Source: Rhodanobacter sp. C06
GTDB taxonomy: Bacteria; Pseudomonadota; Gammaproteobacteria; Xanthomonadales; Rhodanobacteraceae
NCBI RefSeq assembly: GCF_002001105.1
Contig: NZ_MUNP01000050.1
Coordinates: forward strand, 1-64,000
DNA length: 64,000 nucleotides
Direction of reading: 5' to 3'
Of this stretch, positions 44,322 through 52,975 are shown one piece after another. Numbering within the stretch: position 1 is the stretch's first letter; each line of letters opens with the position of its first letter. The notes beneath the pieces are model-generated. The model did not search any database. It worked only from the letters and a program-made list of their open reading frames with translations, and was not told the origin of the DNA. A program made the position numbers and the translations under genes.

Positions 44322-45401
44322 TCACGGGCGCGCGAAGCGGTAGTGCGCCACCATCCACTCCTGGCCATCGGCGTAGCCGAACAATTCGGCGCAGGACATC
44401 CAGAACATGCGCCAGCGCTGGAACCACAGCGCGGCGTGTTCGCCGTAAGCTTCCTTGAGCACCGCCATCACGGCGTCGCGCTGGCCGTCCTGTCGCTGCA
44501 GCCAGTGGTTCGCGCTCTTTTGGTAATGCGTGCCGTCGATCAGCCAGCGCTGCTCGATCTGCAGTGCCTGCTGGAAGTGCAGCAAGGTGTCCGCCGCCGG
44601 CATCAGGCCGCCGGTGAAGAAGTGGCGGCCCATCCAGTTGTCCGCGCCCGCGGTCTCGAACGGATACGCCAGGGTGCGGTGCGCGAAGATGTGCACGAAC
44701 AGCTTGCCTTCGGGCGCCAGCCAGCCGGCGATGCGCTGCATCAGCACCTGGTAGTTGCGCATGTGCTCGAACATCTCGATCGACACGCAGCGGTCGAACT
44801 GGCTCGCCGCCATCGCCAGCGTGTTCACGTCCTGGGTCATCACCGACACGTTGCCCAGGCCGCGCAACCGGCATTGCGCCTCGATGTGGCGGCGCTGGCC
44901 GTGTGAGTTGGAGACCGCGGTGATGCGCGCGTTCGGATAGCGCGAGGCCATCCAGAGCGTGAGTGAACCCCAGCCACAGCCGAGTTCGAGGATGCGCTGG
45001 CCGTCGGCCAGCTCCGCGCGCTCGCCGTACAGCGCCAGCATCGCGTCTTCCGCCTCGGCCAGCGTCTCGTCGCCGCGCGGGTAGTAGCAGCCCGAATACT
45101 TCAGGCGCGGACCGAGGCAATGTTCGAAGAACGCCGGTGGCAGTTCGTAGTGCTGCGCATTCGCGGCCGCCGTCTCGATCGCCACCGGGCTGTGCCGAAG
45201 CAGGTCGATCAGCCGCGACTGGCGCGCGGCCTGCGCGGCGAGACCGCCGGCCTGTTCCGCGCGCAGGCGCGCGGCGCACATCCGGCGGATGCCGAGGCGC
45301 AGCAACGCATCGGGCAACAGGCCGCGCTCGGCCAGGCCGAGCACGCCGGGTGCGGCGCGGCCCGCGGAAAGTTCGACGGTGTCCAGGGCAACGGTAGTCA
45401 T
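44322..45401 (-). CDS. Cyclopropane-fatty-acyl-phospholipid synthase family protein (second copy)
   Basis: A 359-aa SAM-dependent enzyme of the CFA-synthase/mycolic-acid methyltransferase family: HYELPPAFFEHCLGPRLKYSGCYYPRGDETLAEAEDAML, motif I RILELGCGWGSLTLWMASRYPNARI, VSIEMFEHMRNYQVLMQRI and a C-terminal segment FQRWRMFWMSCAELFGYADGQEWMVAHYRF. It is clearly divergent from the other CFA-like enzyme of the operon (46722-47996), so the two probably act at different steps or on different acyl chains. It is coupled to the DUF1295 gene by a 4-nt overlap. Confidence 0.9.
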   Translation of the reverse strand: MTTVALDTVELSAGRAAPGVLGLAERGLLPDALLRLGIRRMCAARLRAEQAGGLAAQAARQSRLIDLLRHSPVAIETAAANAQHYELPPAFFEHCLGPRLKYSGCYYPRGDETLAEAEDAMLALYGERAELADGQRILELGCGWGSLTLWMASRYPNARITAVSNSHGQRRHIEAQCRLRGLGNVSVMTQDVNTLAMAASQFDRCVSIEMFEHMRNYQVLMQRIAGWLAPEGKLFVHIFAHRTLAYPFETAGADNWMGRHFFTGGLMPAADTLLHFQQALQIEQRWLIDGTHYQKSANHWLQRQDGQRDAVMAVLKEAYGEHAALWFQRWRMFWMSCAELFGYADGQEWMVAHYRFARP

Positions 45402-46195
45402 TCTTCCATCCTCGGGTCGCGGGAACGCTTGGGAAACCACGGAAACAGCATTGGCGTGCTGCGCTGGTAGGCGCGGTAATCCTCGCCGCGCGTGCGCAGC
45501 GCTTGTGCCTCGGTGAACGGAATGCCGCTGATGTAGCGCAGGAACAGGTACATCAGCAGCGGTCCGCTCCACGCCAGCCACGCCAACGGTGAACCGGCCG
45601 CGAGCGCCACGTAGGCGAACCAGTGCAGCCATTCGAAGAAGTAGTTGGGGTGGCGCGAACAGCGCCACAGCCCGGCGCGGCAGCTGCGGCCGCGATGCCG
45701 CGGATCGGCGCGGAACCGCGCGAGCTGCGCGTCGGCGATCGCCTCGCCGAGCACCCCGAGCAGCCAGGTCGCGGCGCCCAGGGCCAGCCACGCGGGCGCG
45801 GTCCTCGCGTTGGCCGCCACCACCACGAACGGCAGCGCGAACAGCGGAACCAGCAGCGCCTGGAACTGGAAGAACGCGAACAGCTTGCGCTGGTCGCCCT
45901 GCCAGCGCTCGCGCAAGGCGCGATAACGGCCGTCCTCCGCCTCGTGCCGCACGCGGCGCCACAAATGCCACGCCAGCCGCCAGCCCCACAGTCCGCCCAG
46001 CAGCGCGAGCGATACGCGCGGCGCCGGCGCCCCGGAGCCAAGCAAGGCCAGCAGCACCGCCGCGCCGCCCAGCCCGGCGGCCCACAGCACGTCGACGATG
46101 CCCGTGTTGGCGCGTCGTCGCTGCCAGCGCCAGCCCAGTGCCATCACCGTTGCCGCCAGCACCCATACCAGCAGCAAGGCCAGCCACGCGTTCAT
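45398..46195 (-). CDS. DUF1295 membrane protein (steroid-reductase-like)
   Basis: A 265-aa membrane protein with about six helices and the DUF1295 core: GRYRALRERWQGDQRKLFAFFQFQALLVPLFALPF and the conserved CSRHPNYFFEWLHWFAYVALA motif followed by PLLMYLFLRYISGIPFTEAQALRTRGEDYRAYQRSTPMLFPW. Such proteins are related to isoprenylcysteine methyltransferases and 3-oxo-5-alpha-steroid dehydrogenases and are thought to act on lipids with NADPH. It overlaps both neighbours by 4 nt within the lipid operon. Confidence 0.9.
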   Translation of the reverse strand: MNAWLALLLVWVLAATVMALGWRWQRRRANTGIVDVLWAAGLGGAAVLLALLGSGAPAPRVSLALLGGLWGWRLAWHLWRRVRHEAEDGRYRALRERWQGDQRKLFAFFQFQALLVPLFALPFVVVAANARTAPAWLALGAATWLLGVLGEAIADAQLARFRADPRHRGRSCRAGLWRCSRHPNYFFEWLHWFAYVALAAGSPLAWLAWSGPLLMYLFLRYISGIPFTEAQALRTRGEDYRAYQRSTPMLFPWFPKRSRDPRMEE

Positions 46196-46725
46196 GGCGT
46201 GCTCCGTACGGAGTCGGCTTGCAACCAGCGCCGCGCCAAGCTGGTGAGCAGGGGCAGCGCGATGGCCCAGCCCGCCGCCAAGGCCAGCAGCGTCGGCCAT
46301 GCCGGCGTGGGCAGCAGCACCGCGTGCCAGCCGCGCGCGGCACCGAGGTAGGCCAGCGGGCCGCCGATCGCACCGAACAGCGCGGCCAGCACGGGCCGTG
46401 CGTGCAGGTAGGCGAACAAGGGCACGATGGTCAGCGCAAAGGCCACCCACAAGGCCATCAGCCAGGCCGGCGCCTCGGCCAGCGGCCACGGCGACGCGTA
46501 GCCCACCAGTCCGGCGCGCACCCACACGCCTTCCAGGACCAGGCCCAGCAGCAAGGCCATGGCGACCAGCCGCAGTTCCACGCCGCGATGCGCCGATGCC
46601 GCCAAGCGCCAGGCGGCGAAGGCCAGCGTGCCGACCACGCCCGGCCACCAGTGCCCGTGGCCCGCGCCGATCACGGCGGCGAACCACACCGCTTCGTAGG
46701 CGATCAGGGTGAGCCAGAAATTCAT
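46192..46725 (-). CDS. DUF2878 membrane protein
   Basis: A 177-aa protein with five to six hydrophobic helices: WLTLIAYEAVWFAAVIGAGHGHWWPGVVGTLAFAAW, LVAMALLLGLVLEGVWVRAGLVGYASPWPLAEAPAWLMALWVAFALTIV and LPLLTSL near the end. The WxxG and APAWL features match DUF2878. The function is unknown, but in other proteobacteria it travels with CFA-like, DUF1365 and ChrR-regulated genes. Overlaps of 4 nt with both neighbours show tight coupling. Confidence 0.85.
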   Translation of the reverse strand: MNFWLTLIAYEAVWFAAVIGAGHGHWWPGVVGTLAFAAWRLAASAHRGVELRLVAMALLLGLVLEGVWVRAGLVGYASPWPLAEAPAWLMALWVAFALTIVPLFAYLHARPVLAALFGAIGGPLAYLGAARGWHAVLLPTPAWPTLLALAAGWAIALPLLTSLARRWLQADSVRSTP

Positions 46726-47996
46726 GCCGCGCCGCGCTCGGTCGCGGTACTGCTGCGCTGCCAGCGTGGGCGCGCCATCAGCAGGTGCGACACGCCGATC
46801 GAGCGTTCGCGGAAGCCGCCCTCGCAGTACGCGAGGTAGAACTCCCACATGCGGATGAAGCGCTCGTCGAAACCTTGCGCGCGCACCTCCGGCAGCCGCG
46901 CCATGAAGCGTTCGCGCCAGGCGTGCAGCGTGCGCGCGTAGGAGTCGCCGAAATCCTCCTGCGCGATCAGGCCGAGGTCGCTGCTGCGGGCCTTGGCCGC
47001 CAGCAGCGCGCCGAGCGAGGGAATGAAGCTGCCGGGAAACACGTGGCGCTTGATGAAGTCCACCGACTTGAGCGCCTGCGCGTAGCGGTGGTCCTCGATG
47101 GTGATCGCCTGCAGCAGGGCCAGGCCGTCGGGCTTGAGCAGGCGGCCGAGCTGGTGGAAATACGCGTCCAGGAATTCGGCGCCGATCGCCTCGACCATCT
47201 CGATCGATACCAGCTTGTCGAACTGGCCGTCCAGGTCGCGGTAGTCCTGCAGCAGCACGTGGACGCGCTCGCCCAGGCCCGCGGCGGCCACGCGCTCGCG
47301 CGCCAGCGCGTGCTGCTCCCGCGAGATCGTGGTGGTGGTGACGTGGCAGCCGTAGTGCCGCGCCGCATGCAGCGCGAAGCCGCCCCAGCCGGTGCCGATC
47401 TCCACCACGCGATCGCCCGGCTTGAGCGCGAGCTTGCGGCAGATCAGGTCGAGCTTGCGGGTGGAGGCGGCCTCCAGCGTGTCGTCCGCGCCGCACCAGT
47501 ACGCCGAGGAGTACATCAGGTCGCCCGACAGGAACAGCCGGAAGAAATCGTTGCCGAGGTCGTAGTGCGCGGCGATGTTGCGCCGGCTGCCGTGGCGGGT
47601 ATTGCGCCGGCAGGCATGCACCGCGCGCATCGCCATGCCGCCGAGCCGCGCCAGGCCGGTTTCCATGCCGTCGAGCAGGTCGCGGTTGCGCAGCAGCAGG
47701 CGGATCAGGCCGACCAGGTCGTTGCAGTGCCACTGGCCGTCCATCCAGGACTCGCCGGCGCCCACGCTGCCGTTGGCGGCGACGGCGCGATAGAAGGCCG
47801 GGTCGAGCACCTCGATCTCCACGGCCAGATCCGTCGCTTCCCCGGCCGGTGTGCCGATCGCCACTGTGCCCAGCGCATCGCGCAAGGTCAGCCGGCCGTG
47901 GCCGAAGCCGGCCAGTTGCTGCAGCAGGCGCCCGCGCAGGAAGCGGTCGAGGCCGCCGATCGGCGTGTCGATGTCGCGTTGGACGATGGCGTTCAT
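46722..47996 (-). CDS. Cyclopropane-fatty-acyl-phospholipid synthase family methyltransferase
   Basis: A 424-aa enzyme with an N-terminal substrate-binding domain (LLQQLAGFGHGRLTLRDALG to GSVGAGESWMDGQW) and a C-terminal SAM domain: NIAAHYDLGNDFFRLFLSGDLMYSSAYW, motif I RVVEIGTGWGGFALHAARHYGC, SIEMVEAIGAEFLDAYFHQLGRLLKPDG and FIKRHVFPGSFIPSL. The family adds a SAM-derived methyl(ene) to double bonds of membrane lipids, giving cyclopropane or methyl-branched chains. Its operon context (FAD oxidoreductase, DUF1365) marks the stress-linked branch rather than the housekeeping Cfa. Confidence 0.92.
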   Translation of the reverse strand: MNAIVQRDIDTPIGGLDRFLRGRLLQQLAGFGHGRLTLRDALGTVAIGTPAGEATDLAVEIEVLDPAFYRAVAANGSVGAGESWMDGQWHCNDLVGLIRLLLRNRDLLDGMETGLARLGGMAMRAVHACRRNTRHGSRRNIAAHYDLGNDFFRLFLSGDLMYSSAYWCGADDTLEAASTRKLDLICRKLALKPGDRVVEIGTGWGGFALHAARHYGCHVTTTTISREQHALARERVAAAGLGERVHVLLQDYRDLDGQFDKLVSIEMVEAIGAEFLDAYFHQLGRLLKPDGLALLQAITIEDHRYAQALKSVDFIKRHVFPGSFIPSLGALLAAKARSSDLGLIAQEDFGDSYARTLHAWRERFMARLPEVRAQGFDERFIRMWEFYLAYCEGGFRERSIGVSHLLMARPRWQRSSTATERGAA

Positions 47997-48004
47997 GGCA
48001 GGCC

Positions 48005-48769
48005 TCAGGAAAGTTGCGGGTGGTCGTGGAAGGGATTGCGTTTCAGCCACAGGCGCAGCGCGTTCCAGTAGATCGCGCCCACCACCTGCGTCGTCATCAG
48101 CGGATAGCGCCACAGCACGCGCGCCAACGAAGCACCGGTGAGCGGCAGGCGTTCCAGCCGCAGGTGCGCGTCGAATTCGCGCTCGCCGTCGCGCAGCACG
48201 TTCATCTGCACCTGCAGTTCGTCGCCCGGCAGGCTGAAGCACCATTCGTACTGGCGCTCCATCGGCATGAACGGCGAGACGTGGAAGGTCTTCGGGAAGT
48301 CCCAGCGCAGCAGGCGCCCGTGGGCATGCGCGGTTTCGCACGGCAGCACGTAGGCATGGCGCTCGCGCCACGGCGTGTTGGTGATCTCGGCGACGATGCA
48401 GTCCAGCGTTTCGCCATCGCCGGCATAGCAGTAGTAGAAGCTCACCGGGTTGAAGACACTGCCGCCATAGCGCAGATGGGTGAGCAGGCGGATCGGGCCA
48501 CCGGGGCGGCGTCCGATGGCCTGCTCCACGCGTTGGCGCACCGCCTCGGCCAGCGGCAGCTCGGCGGGCCCGAGGTAGTCGCCGCGGCGGAACTCGGCGA
48601 GGTTGCGGCGCCCGTTCGACCACAGCCAGCGGCCCGCGAACACGCGGTCCAGCTCGTCCAGGTCCAGGTAAAGCTGCGCCATGCGGTAGGAGAAGGCGTG
48701 CGGATGCGGCGCCCGGCGGCGATGCCACACCGCGCCTTCGTACACCGCGCTGCGCAGCGACTCGGTCAT
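48005..48769 (-). CDS. DUF1365 family protein
   Basis: A 254-aa protein: [38 protein letters not shown] at the N-terminus, then [22 protein letters not shown] (diagnostic), [29 protein letters not shown] and a basic C-terminus. The biochemical role is not known, but the gene is nearly always next to the FAD oxidoreductase and CFA-like genes, so it probably acts in the same lipid modification. Starts inside the 3' end of the FAD gene (overlap 4 nt). Confidence 0.92.
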   Translation of the reverse strand: MTESLRSAVYEGAVWHRRRAPHPHAFSYRMAQLYLDLDELDRVFAGRWLWSNGRRNLAEFRRGDYLGPAELPLAEAVRQRVEQAIGRRPGGPIRLLTHLRYGGSVFNPVSFYYCYAGDGETLDCIVAEITNTPWRERHAYVLPCETAHAHGRLLRWDFPKTFHVSPFMPMERQYEWCFSLPGDELQVQMNVLRDGEREFDAHLRLERLPLTGASLARVLWRYPLMTTQVVGAIYWNALRLWLKRNPFHDHPQLS

Positions 48770-50055
48770 GCGGCCGCTCCGGCGGCGCGCCGCAAGGCGG
48801 TGGACTTGTATGCCGGCCAGCGCACGTCGAACGCGGCCGCCACCTCCACCGCGCTGCGCATGCCGTCCTCGTGGAAGCCCCAGCCCCAGTAGGCGCCGGC
48901 GAACCAGGTGCGGTTGACGCCCTGGATCTCGTGCTTGCGCCGCTGCGCGGCCACCGAGGCCTGCGTGTACACGGGATGGCGGTAGTGCATGCGCCGCAAC
49001 ACCTTGGCCGGGGCTATCGCCTCGCTGCGGTTGAGCGTGACCACGAACGGCGCGGGCGCGTCGAGGCCTTGCAGCAGGTTCATGCAATAACTCACCGTGC
49101 ACGGCGCGCCGGCTTCGCGCGGCAGGTAGGCGTTCCACGCGGCCCACGCCTTGCGCCGGCGCGGCAGCAGCGTGGCGTCGGTGTGCAGCACGACGTCGTT
49201 GGACTGGTAGGGGATCGCGCCGAGGATCGCGTGTTCGCGTTCGCCGGCGTCCGCCAGCAGGGCCAGGGCCTGGTCGCTGTGGCAGGCCAGCACGACCTGG
49301 TCGTAGCGCTCGCTGCCGGTGTCGCTCGTCACGATGGCGCCGAGCCCGTCGCGGCGGATCGCACGCACCGGGCTGTTCAGGCGTTCGTGCACATTCCAGC
49401 GGTGGCGCAACGCGTGCACGTAGCTGGCCGAACCGCCGCGCACCACGCGCCATTCGGGCCGGCCGGCCACCTGCAGCATCTGGTGGTTCGCCATGAACTG
49501 CACCAGGTAGCGCGCGGGGAACGCCAGGATCTGCGCGGGCGGCGCCGACCACAGCGCCGAAGCCATCGGCACCAGGTGTTCGTCGCGGAAGGCGGTGCCG
49601 TAGCGGTGTTCCGCCAGCCAGTCGCCCAGCGCGGGGCCGTTGCGCGGCCCGTCGAGCAGGGCCGGCGCCTCGCGGTAGAAGCGGAACAGGTCGCGCACCA
49701 TGCCGAGGAAGCGCGGCGACAGCAGGTTGCGGCGCTGGCAGAACAAGCTGTCCAGCGAGGCGGCGTTGTATTCCAGTCCGCTGGCGGCGTTGTGCACCGA
49801 GAAGCTCATCGTGGTGGGCTGCGAGGCCACGCCCAGCTCGTCGAACAGCTGGGTCAGCAAGGGGTAATGCACCGGGTTGTGCACGATGAAGCCGGTGTCC
49901 ACCGCGTACTGCCGGCCGGCGAGCTCGATCGCGTGCGTGTGCGTGTGGCCACCGAGGTAGTCGTTCGCCTCGTACAGCGTCACCTCGTGGCCGCGCGACA
50001 GCAGCCAGGCCGAGGCCAGCCCCGCGATGCCCGATCCGACCACGGCGATGCGCAT
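48766..50055 (-). CDS. FAD-dependent amine-oxidase-like oxidoreductase of the lipid operon
   Basis: A 429-aa flavoprotein with the dinucleotide-binding motif [28 protein letters not shown] at residues 3-30, then [28 protein letters not shown] (typical of the NAD/FAD-binding proteins paired with DUF1365), and a C-terminal [21 protein letters not shown]. It resembles phytoene-desaturase/amine-oxidase folds. In alphaproteobacteria, similar flavoproteins act in furan-fatty-acid formation, which makes lipid desaturation the likely reaction. It is 1 nt downstream of the desaturase gene. Confidence 0.9.
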   Translation of the reverse strand: MRIAVVGSGIAGLASAWLLSRGHEVTLYEANDYLGGHTHTHAIELAGRQYAVDTGFIVHNPVHYPLLTQLFDELGVASQPTTMSFSVHNAASGLEYNAASLDSLFCQRRNLLSPRFLGMVRDLFRFYREAPALLDGPRNGPALGDWLAEHRYGTAFRDEHLVPMASALWSAPPAQILAFPARYLVQFMANHQMLQVAGRPEWRVVRGGSASYVHALRHRWNVHERLNSPVRAIRRDGLGAIVTSDTGSERYDQVVLACHSDQALALLADAGEREHAILGAIPYQSNDVVLHTDATLLPRRRKAWAAWNAYLPREAGAPCTVSYCMNLLQGLDAPAPFVVTLNRSEAIAPAKVLRRMHYRHPVYTQASVAAQRRKHEIQGVNRTWFAGAYWGWGFHEDGMRSAVEVAAAFDVRWPAYKSTALRRAAGAAA

Positions 50056-50056
50056 G

Positions 50057-51064
50057 TCAGCGCTCCGCCTTGGCGAGCACCCAGGCGGGCACCGGTTTCA
50101 GGTCCTGCACCAGCCCCAGCAACGCCATCAGCCTGAGGCCGTACCAGGTCAGGTCGACCTCCCACCAGCGAAAACCCTGCCGTGCGCTGCCGGGAAAGAA
50201 GTGGTGGTTGTTGTGCCAGCCTTCGCCGAACGTGAGCAAGGCCAGCCAAACGTTGTTGCGGCTGTCATCGCGGGTGCCGTAGCGACGCGAGCCGTAGCGG
50301 TGCGCCAGCGAGTTGATCGTCACGGTGGCGTGGAACAGCACCACGGTGGAGACGAAGAAGCCCCACACCAGCATTTGCCCGCCGCCGGTGTGCAGCTGCG
50401 GCGCGGCATGATGCAGCAGCACGCCGAGTAGATACAGAGCCACCGCCAGCAGCACCGGCACGGCGATGTCGTAGCGGTCCAGCCAGCGCAGTTCGGGATA
50501 TTTCGCCAGGTCCGGCACCCGTTCCAGCTCGGTGCGGAACGCGCGCGGCGTGAGGAACCAGCCCATGTGGCTCCACAGGAAGCCGTGCACGCCCGGGGAA
50601 TGCGGATCGAGCACGGTGTCGGCGTGGCGATGATGGTTGCGGTGATGCGCCGCCCACCACAGCGGGCCGCGCTGCACGCAGGCGGCGCCGATCAGCGCGA
50701 ACACGAACTGCACCGTGCGCGACGTGCGGAAGGTGCGGTGCGAGAAGTAGCGATGGTAGAAACCGGTCAGCGCGAACATGCGCACTGCGTACAGCGCGGC
50801 GGCCACGGCCAACGCAATGGGAGACACTCCCACCCAGATCACGCCGAGGCAAGCCAGGTGCAACGCAACGAACGGTGCGCCGCGGACCCAGTCGATACGG
50901 TCGGCACGGGACTCGTCGAGTGCCCCGTCGGGGGTGCTGTCGATCCAGTGGCGCACTTCGCGCAGCAGTCGCGGCCGGCGCGACTGCATGACGACGGTGT
51001 CGCCGGCCGCAGGATGGGCGGTCGGTGGGGACGAGGGATTCAGCGGGAGGCGCGAGCGTGTCAT
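50057..51064 (-). CDS. Fatty-acyl (delta-9 type) desaturase
   Basis: A 335-aa membrane di-iron desaturase with all three His boxes: HRYFSHRTF, HHRNHHRHAD and EGWHNNHHFF, between four hydrophobic helices. The layout is that of acyl-CoA/acyl-lipid delta-9 desaturases. It is the first gene of a tightly packed seven-gene operon (to 44322) with the FAD oxidoreductase 1 nt downstream, and it probably supplies double bonds for the CFA-like enzymes. The Met at 51064 is used; a later Met (MQSRRPRL) is possible. A sigma/ChrR-type promoter lies at 51095-51121. Confidence 0.92.
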   Translation of the reverse strand: MTRSRLPLNPSSPPTAHPAAGDTVVMQSRRPRLLREVRHWIDSTPDGALDESRADRIDWVRGAPFVALHLACLGVIWVGVSPIALAVAAALYAVRMFALTGFYHRYFSHRTFRTSRTVQFVFALIGAACVQRGPLWWAAHHRNHHRHADTVLDPHSPGVHGFLWSHMGWFLTPRAFRTELERVPDLAKYPELRWLDRYDIAVPVLLAVALYLLGVLLHHAAPQLHTGGGQMLVWGFFVSTVVLFHATVTINSLAHRYGSRRYGTRDDSRNNVWLALLTFGEGWHNNHHFFPGSARQGFRWWEVDLTWYGLRLMALLGLVQDLKPVPAWVLAKAER

Positions 51065-51094
51065 TAAGGTGCCTGTCGACGATTCAATGACAGG

Positions 51095-51121
51095 TACGAA
51101 CGAAATGGCGCCTTGGATGCA
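51095..51121 (-). promoter_or_regulatory. Candidate ECF promoter of the lipid operon
   Basis: On the minus strand, TGCATCC (51121-51115), a 16-nt spacer and CGTA (51098-51095). The ATG of the desaturase gene is about 30 nt further on. It is one of six sites in the window with identical spacing; the 11-nt string TGCATCCAAGG is shared exactly with the sigma gene's own promoter at 58389. Confidence 0.8.
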
Positions 51122-51193
51122 TACGATGGCACGGCTGGCCCCGGCGTGGCGGCCGAATCCATCCCGCGGTCGGCGGGTTCAGCCGGATCGCGG

Positions 51194-51220
51194 TGCATCC
51201 AGTGGGCAGCCTGCCGCGTA
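51194..51220 (+). promoter_or_regulatory. Candidate ECF promoter of the hydrolase-MAPEG operon
   Basis: TGCATCC (51194-51200), 16 nt, CGTA (51217-51220), followed by CC as in most other copies. It is divergent from the lipid-operon promoter, about 70 bp away. It lies inside the longest open frame of the hydrolase gene, which argues for the downstream start at 51253. Confidence 0.78.
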
Positions 51221-51252
51221 CCTATCCTGTCTTCTTCGGCCAGGCGGGACTC

Positions 51253-52230
51253 ATGGGCATTTCGGCAGGGGCACGTTCGCTACGACGTTGCGCGATGACG
51301 CTGTTGGCCTTGCTGCAGACCTTGCTGTTGAGCGGCTGCCAGGCGAGCCTGTTTCACGCCCTCAATGCCACGACCGGTGACAGCGGGCTCAGCGTGCAAC
51401 CGGACATCGTGTTTGATCCCGAGCTCCATCTGGCATTGGACATCTATGCGCCGCGCGGCGCGCACGATCTGCCGGTCGTGGTGTTTTTTCATGGTGGCAG
51501 CTGGCAGGACGGCGAACGCCAGTGGTACCGCTGGATGGGCGAGGCGTTGGCGCGGCACGGGTTGGTGGTGGCGATTCCCGATTACCGCAAGTATCCGCAG
51601 GTGCGCATGGCGGGTTTCATGTCCGATGCGAGCCATGCCGTGGCGTGGGTGCATGCCCATGCCGCCGACCATGGCGGTGATCCGCGAGCGCTGTTCCTGA
51701 TGGGGCATTCGGCGGGGGCGCATATCGCCGCGCTGCTCGCCACCGACGGGCACTGGTTGGAAAGTGTCGGCCTGCGTCCCGATCGGCTGGCCGGATTCAT
51801 CGGGTTGGCTGGCCCGTATGATTTCCTGCCGCTGACCGAGCCAGCCTACGTCGGCATGTTCGGTGCTTCGCCACAAGCGCAGGCGCGCTCGCAACCCGTC
51901 AACTTTGTCGATGGCGACGAGCCGCCGATGCTGCTTTTGCAGGGGATGACGGACCGCTATGTGGCGCCGAAGAATGCGTGTGCGCTGGCGAGCCGAATGC
52001 GCGCGCACGGCGAACCGGTCGAGGTGCATCTTTATCCTGGCATGGGCCATGTCCGCTTGCTGTTGTCGTTTTCCCATCCGCTACGCAACAGTTCGACGGC
52101 CCTGGATGCCACTCTGCGCTTCATTCATGAACACGAAGCGGATCATCAAGCGGGTTCGGAGGTTTCCGGGAGCGTGGCGAAGGGAGCTGACGCCTGCGAC
52201 CGGGTGGTATCCGCAAGGCCTTCGCAGTGA
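51253..52230 (+). CDS. Lipoprotein alpha/beta hydrolase
   Basis: A protein of about 325 aa with a lipoprotein signal (MTLLALLQTLLLSGC, the lipobox Cys at about residue 29) and an esterase fold: LPVVVFFHGGSWQDGERQWY (oxyanion HGG), nucleophile motif GHSAGAHIA, and a C-terminal catalytic His region (YPGMGHVRLL). It resembles carboxylesterases and kynurenine-formamidase-like enzymes. The start at 51253 is preferred because the sigma-type promoter at 51194-51220 is upstream; a Met at 51295 gives a compact signal peptide and is equally possible. Probably cleaves oxidised lipids or esters at the membrane. Confidence 0.86.
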   Translation: MGISAGARSLRRCAMTLLALLQTLLLSGCQASLFHALNATTGDSGLSVQPDIVFDPELHLALDIYAPRGAHDLPVVVFFHGGSWQDGERQWYRWMGEALARHGLVVAIPDYRKYPQVRMAGFMSDASHAVAWVHAHAADHGGDPRALFLMGHSAGAHIAALLATDGHWLESVGLRPDRLAGFIGLAGPYDFLPLTEPAYVGMFGASPQAQARSQPVNFVDGDEPPMLLLQGMTDRYVAPKNACALASRMRAHGEPVEVHLYPGMGHVRLLLSFSHPLRNSSTALDATLRFIHEHEADHQAGSEVSGSVAKGADACDRVVSARPSQ

Positions 52231-52332
52231 ATTCGTGGAAACGCCCGGAAACCTGGTTCATGGGCTTTGCGTGCGTTTCGGTCTGGCCGCGCAAGGACAC
52301 TTGCGGGTGCCCAACCCATCGGAGGTGTCGAT

Positions 52333-52725
52333 ATGAGCGTTGAGCTGCAAATGCTGGGCTGGTCGGTCGTGCTTGGTCTGGTGTATGTACTGGTGGCGGC
52401 GGCCTTCGGCACCTGGCAACGCGGCTTGCGGTGGAATGCGGGCAACCGCGACGGCGAGGCGGACCCGCTAGCCAAGTACGCCGCCCGCGCGGACCGCGCC
52501 AACCGCAATTTCCTCGAAACCTTTGCGTTCTTCGCCGCCGCCACCTTGGCGGTGGTGGCGATGCACAAAGCCGGCGCGCAAACCGCGACCGGTGCGCAGA
52601 TCTATTTCTGGGCACGCGTGGCGTACCTGCCGGTCTATGTCCTCGGCATTCCCTATCTGCGTACGGCTATCTGGATCGCCAGCCTGTGGGGGATCCTGCA
52701 GATGCTGGAAGCGTTGCTGCGCTAG
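52333..52725 (+). CDS. MAPEG-family membrane protein
   Basis: A 130-aa protein with four hydrophobic helices and the MAPEG pattern: LQMLGWSVVLGLVYVLVAA, YAARADRANRNFLETFAFFAAATLAVVAM (the conserved Glu/Asn-rich RxxxNxxE motif) and AYLPVYVLGIPYLRTAIWIASLWGI. MAPEG proteins handle glutathione- and eicosanoid-type lipid-soluble electrophiles in eukaryotes; bacterial roles are mostly unknown. A GGAGGTGTCGAT site precedes the ATG. It follows the hydrolase gene by about 100 nt and would share its promoter, fitting lipid-peroxide handling. Confidence 0.88.
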   Translation: MSVELQMLGWSVVLGLVYVLVAAAFGTWQRGLRWNAGNRDGEADPLAKYAARADRANRNFLETFAFFAAATLAVVAMHKAGAQTATGAQIYFWARVAYLPVYVLGIPYLRTAIWIASLWGILQMLEALLR

Positions 52726-52975
52726 CTTGTCGGAGGACGGGATGGCGAGCCATGGACCGGGCTGCGCGATGTGCGGCCTGCGGCAGGAATGACCTGCGAA
52801 CTTTTCCATGCTGCTGCTCGCGAAAAAGCGCGGCGGTGGCGTTGCGTCGTCGCCTACCGCCGCGAAACTTGTCCTGCTTTTTCGCAGACCGGCATCAGGC
52901 CACCCCCTGTTCACTGCCTCATGGCAATGCGGTAAGGCCGGCTTCGCTCCATGCAGGCGAAGCGCGGCGTTCCGG

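Noticed and set aside
52726-52975. Possible tRNA or small RNA between the MAPEG and secreted-protein genes
   Set aside because: No cloverleaf or conserved tRNA boxes were seen, and only weak short hairpins.
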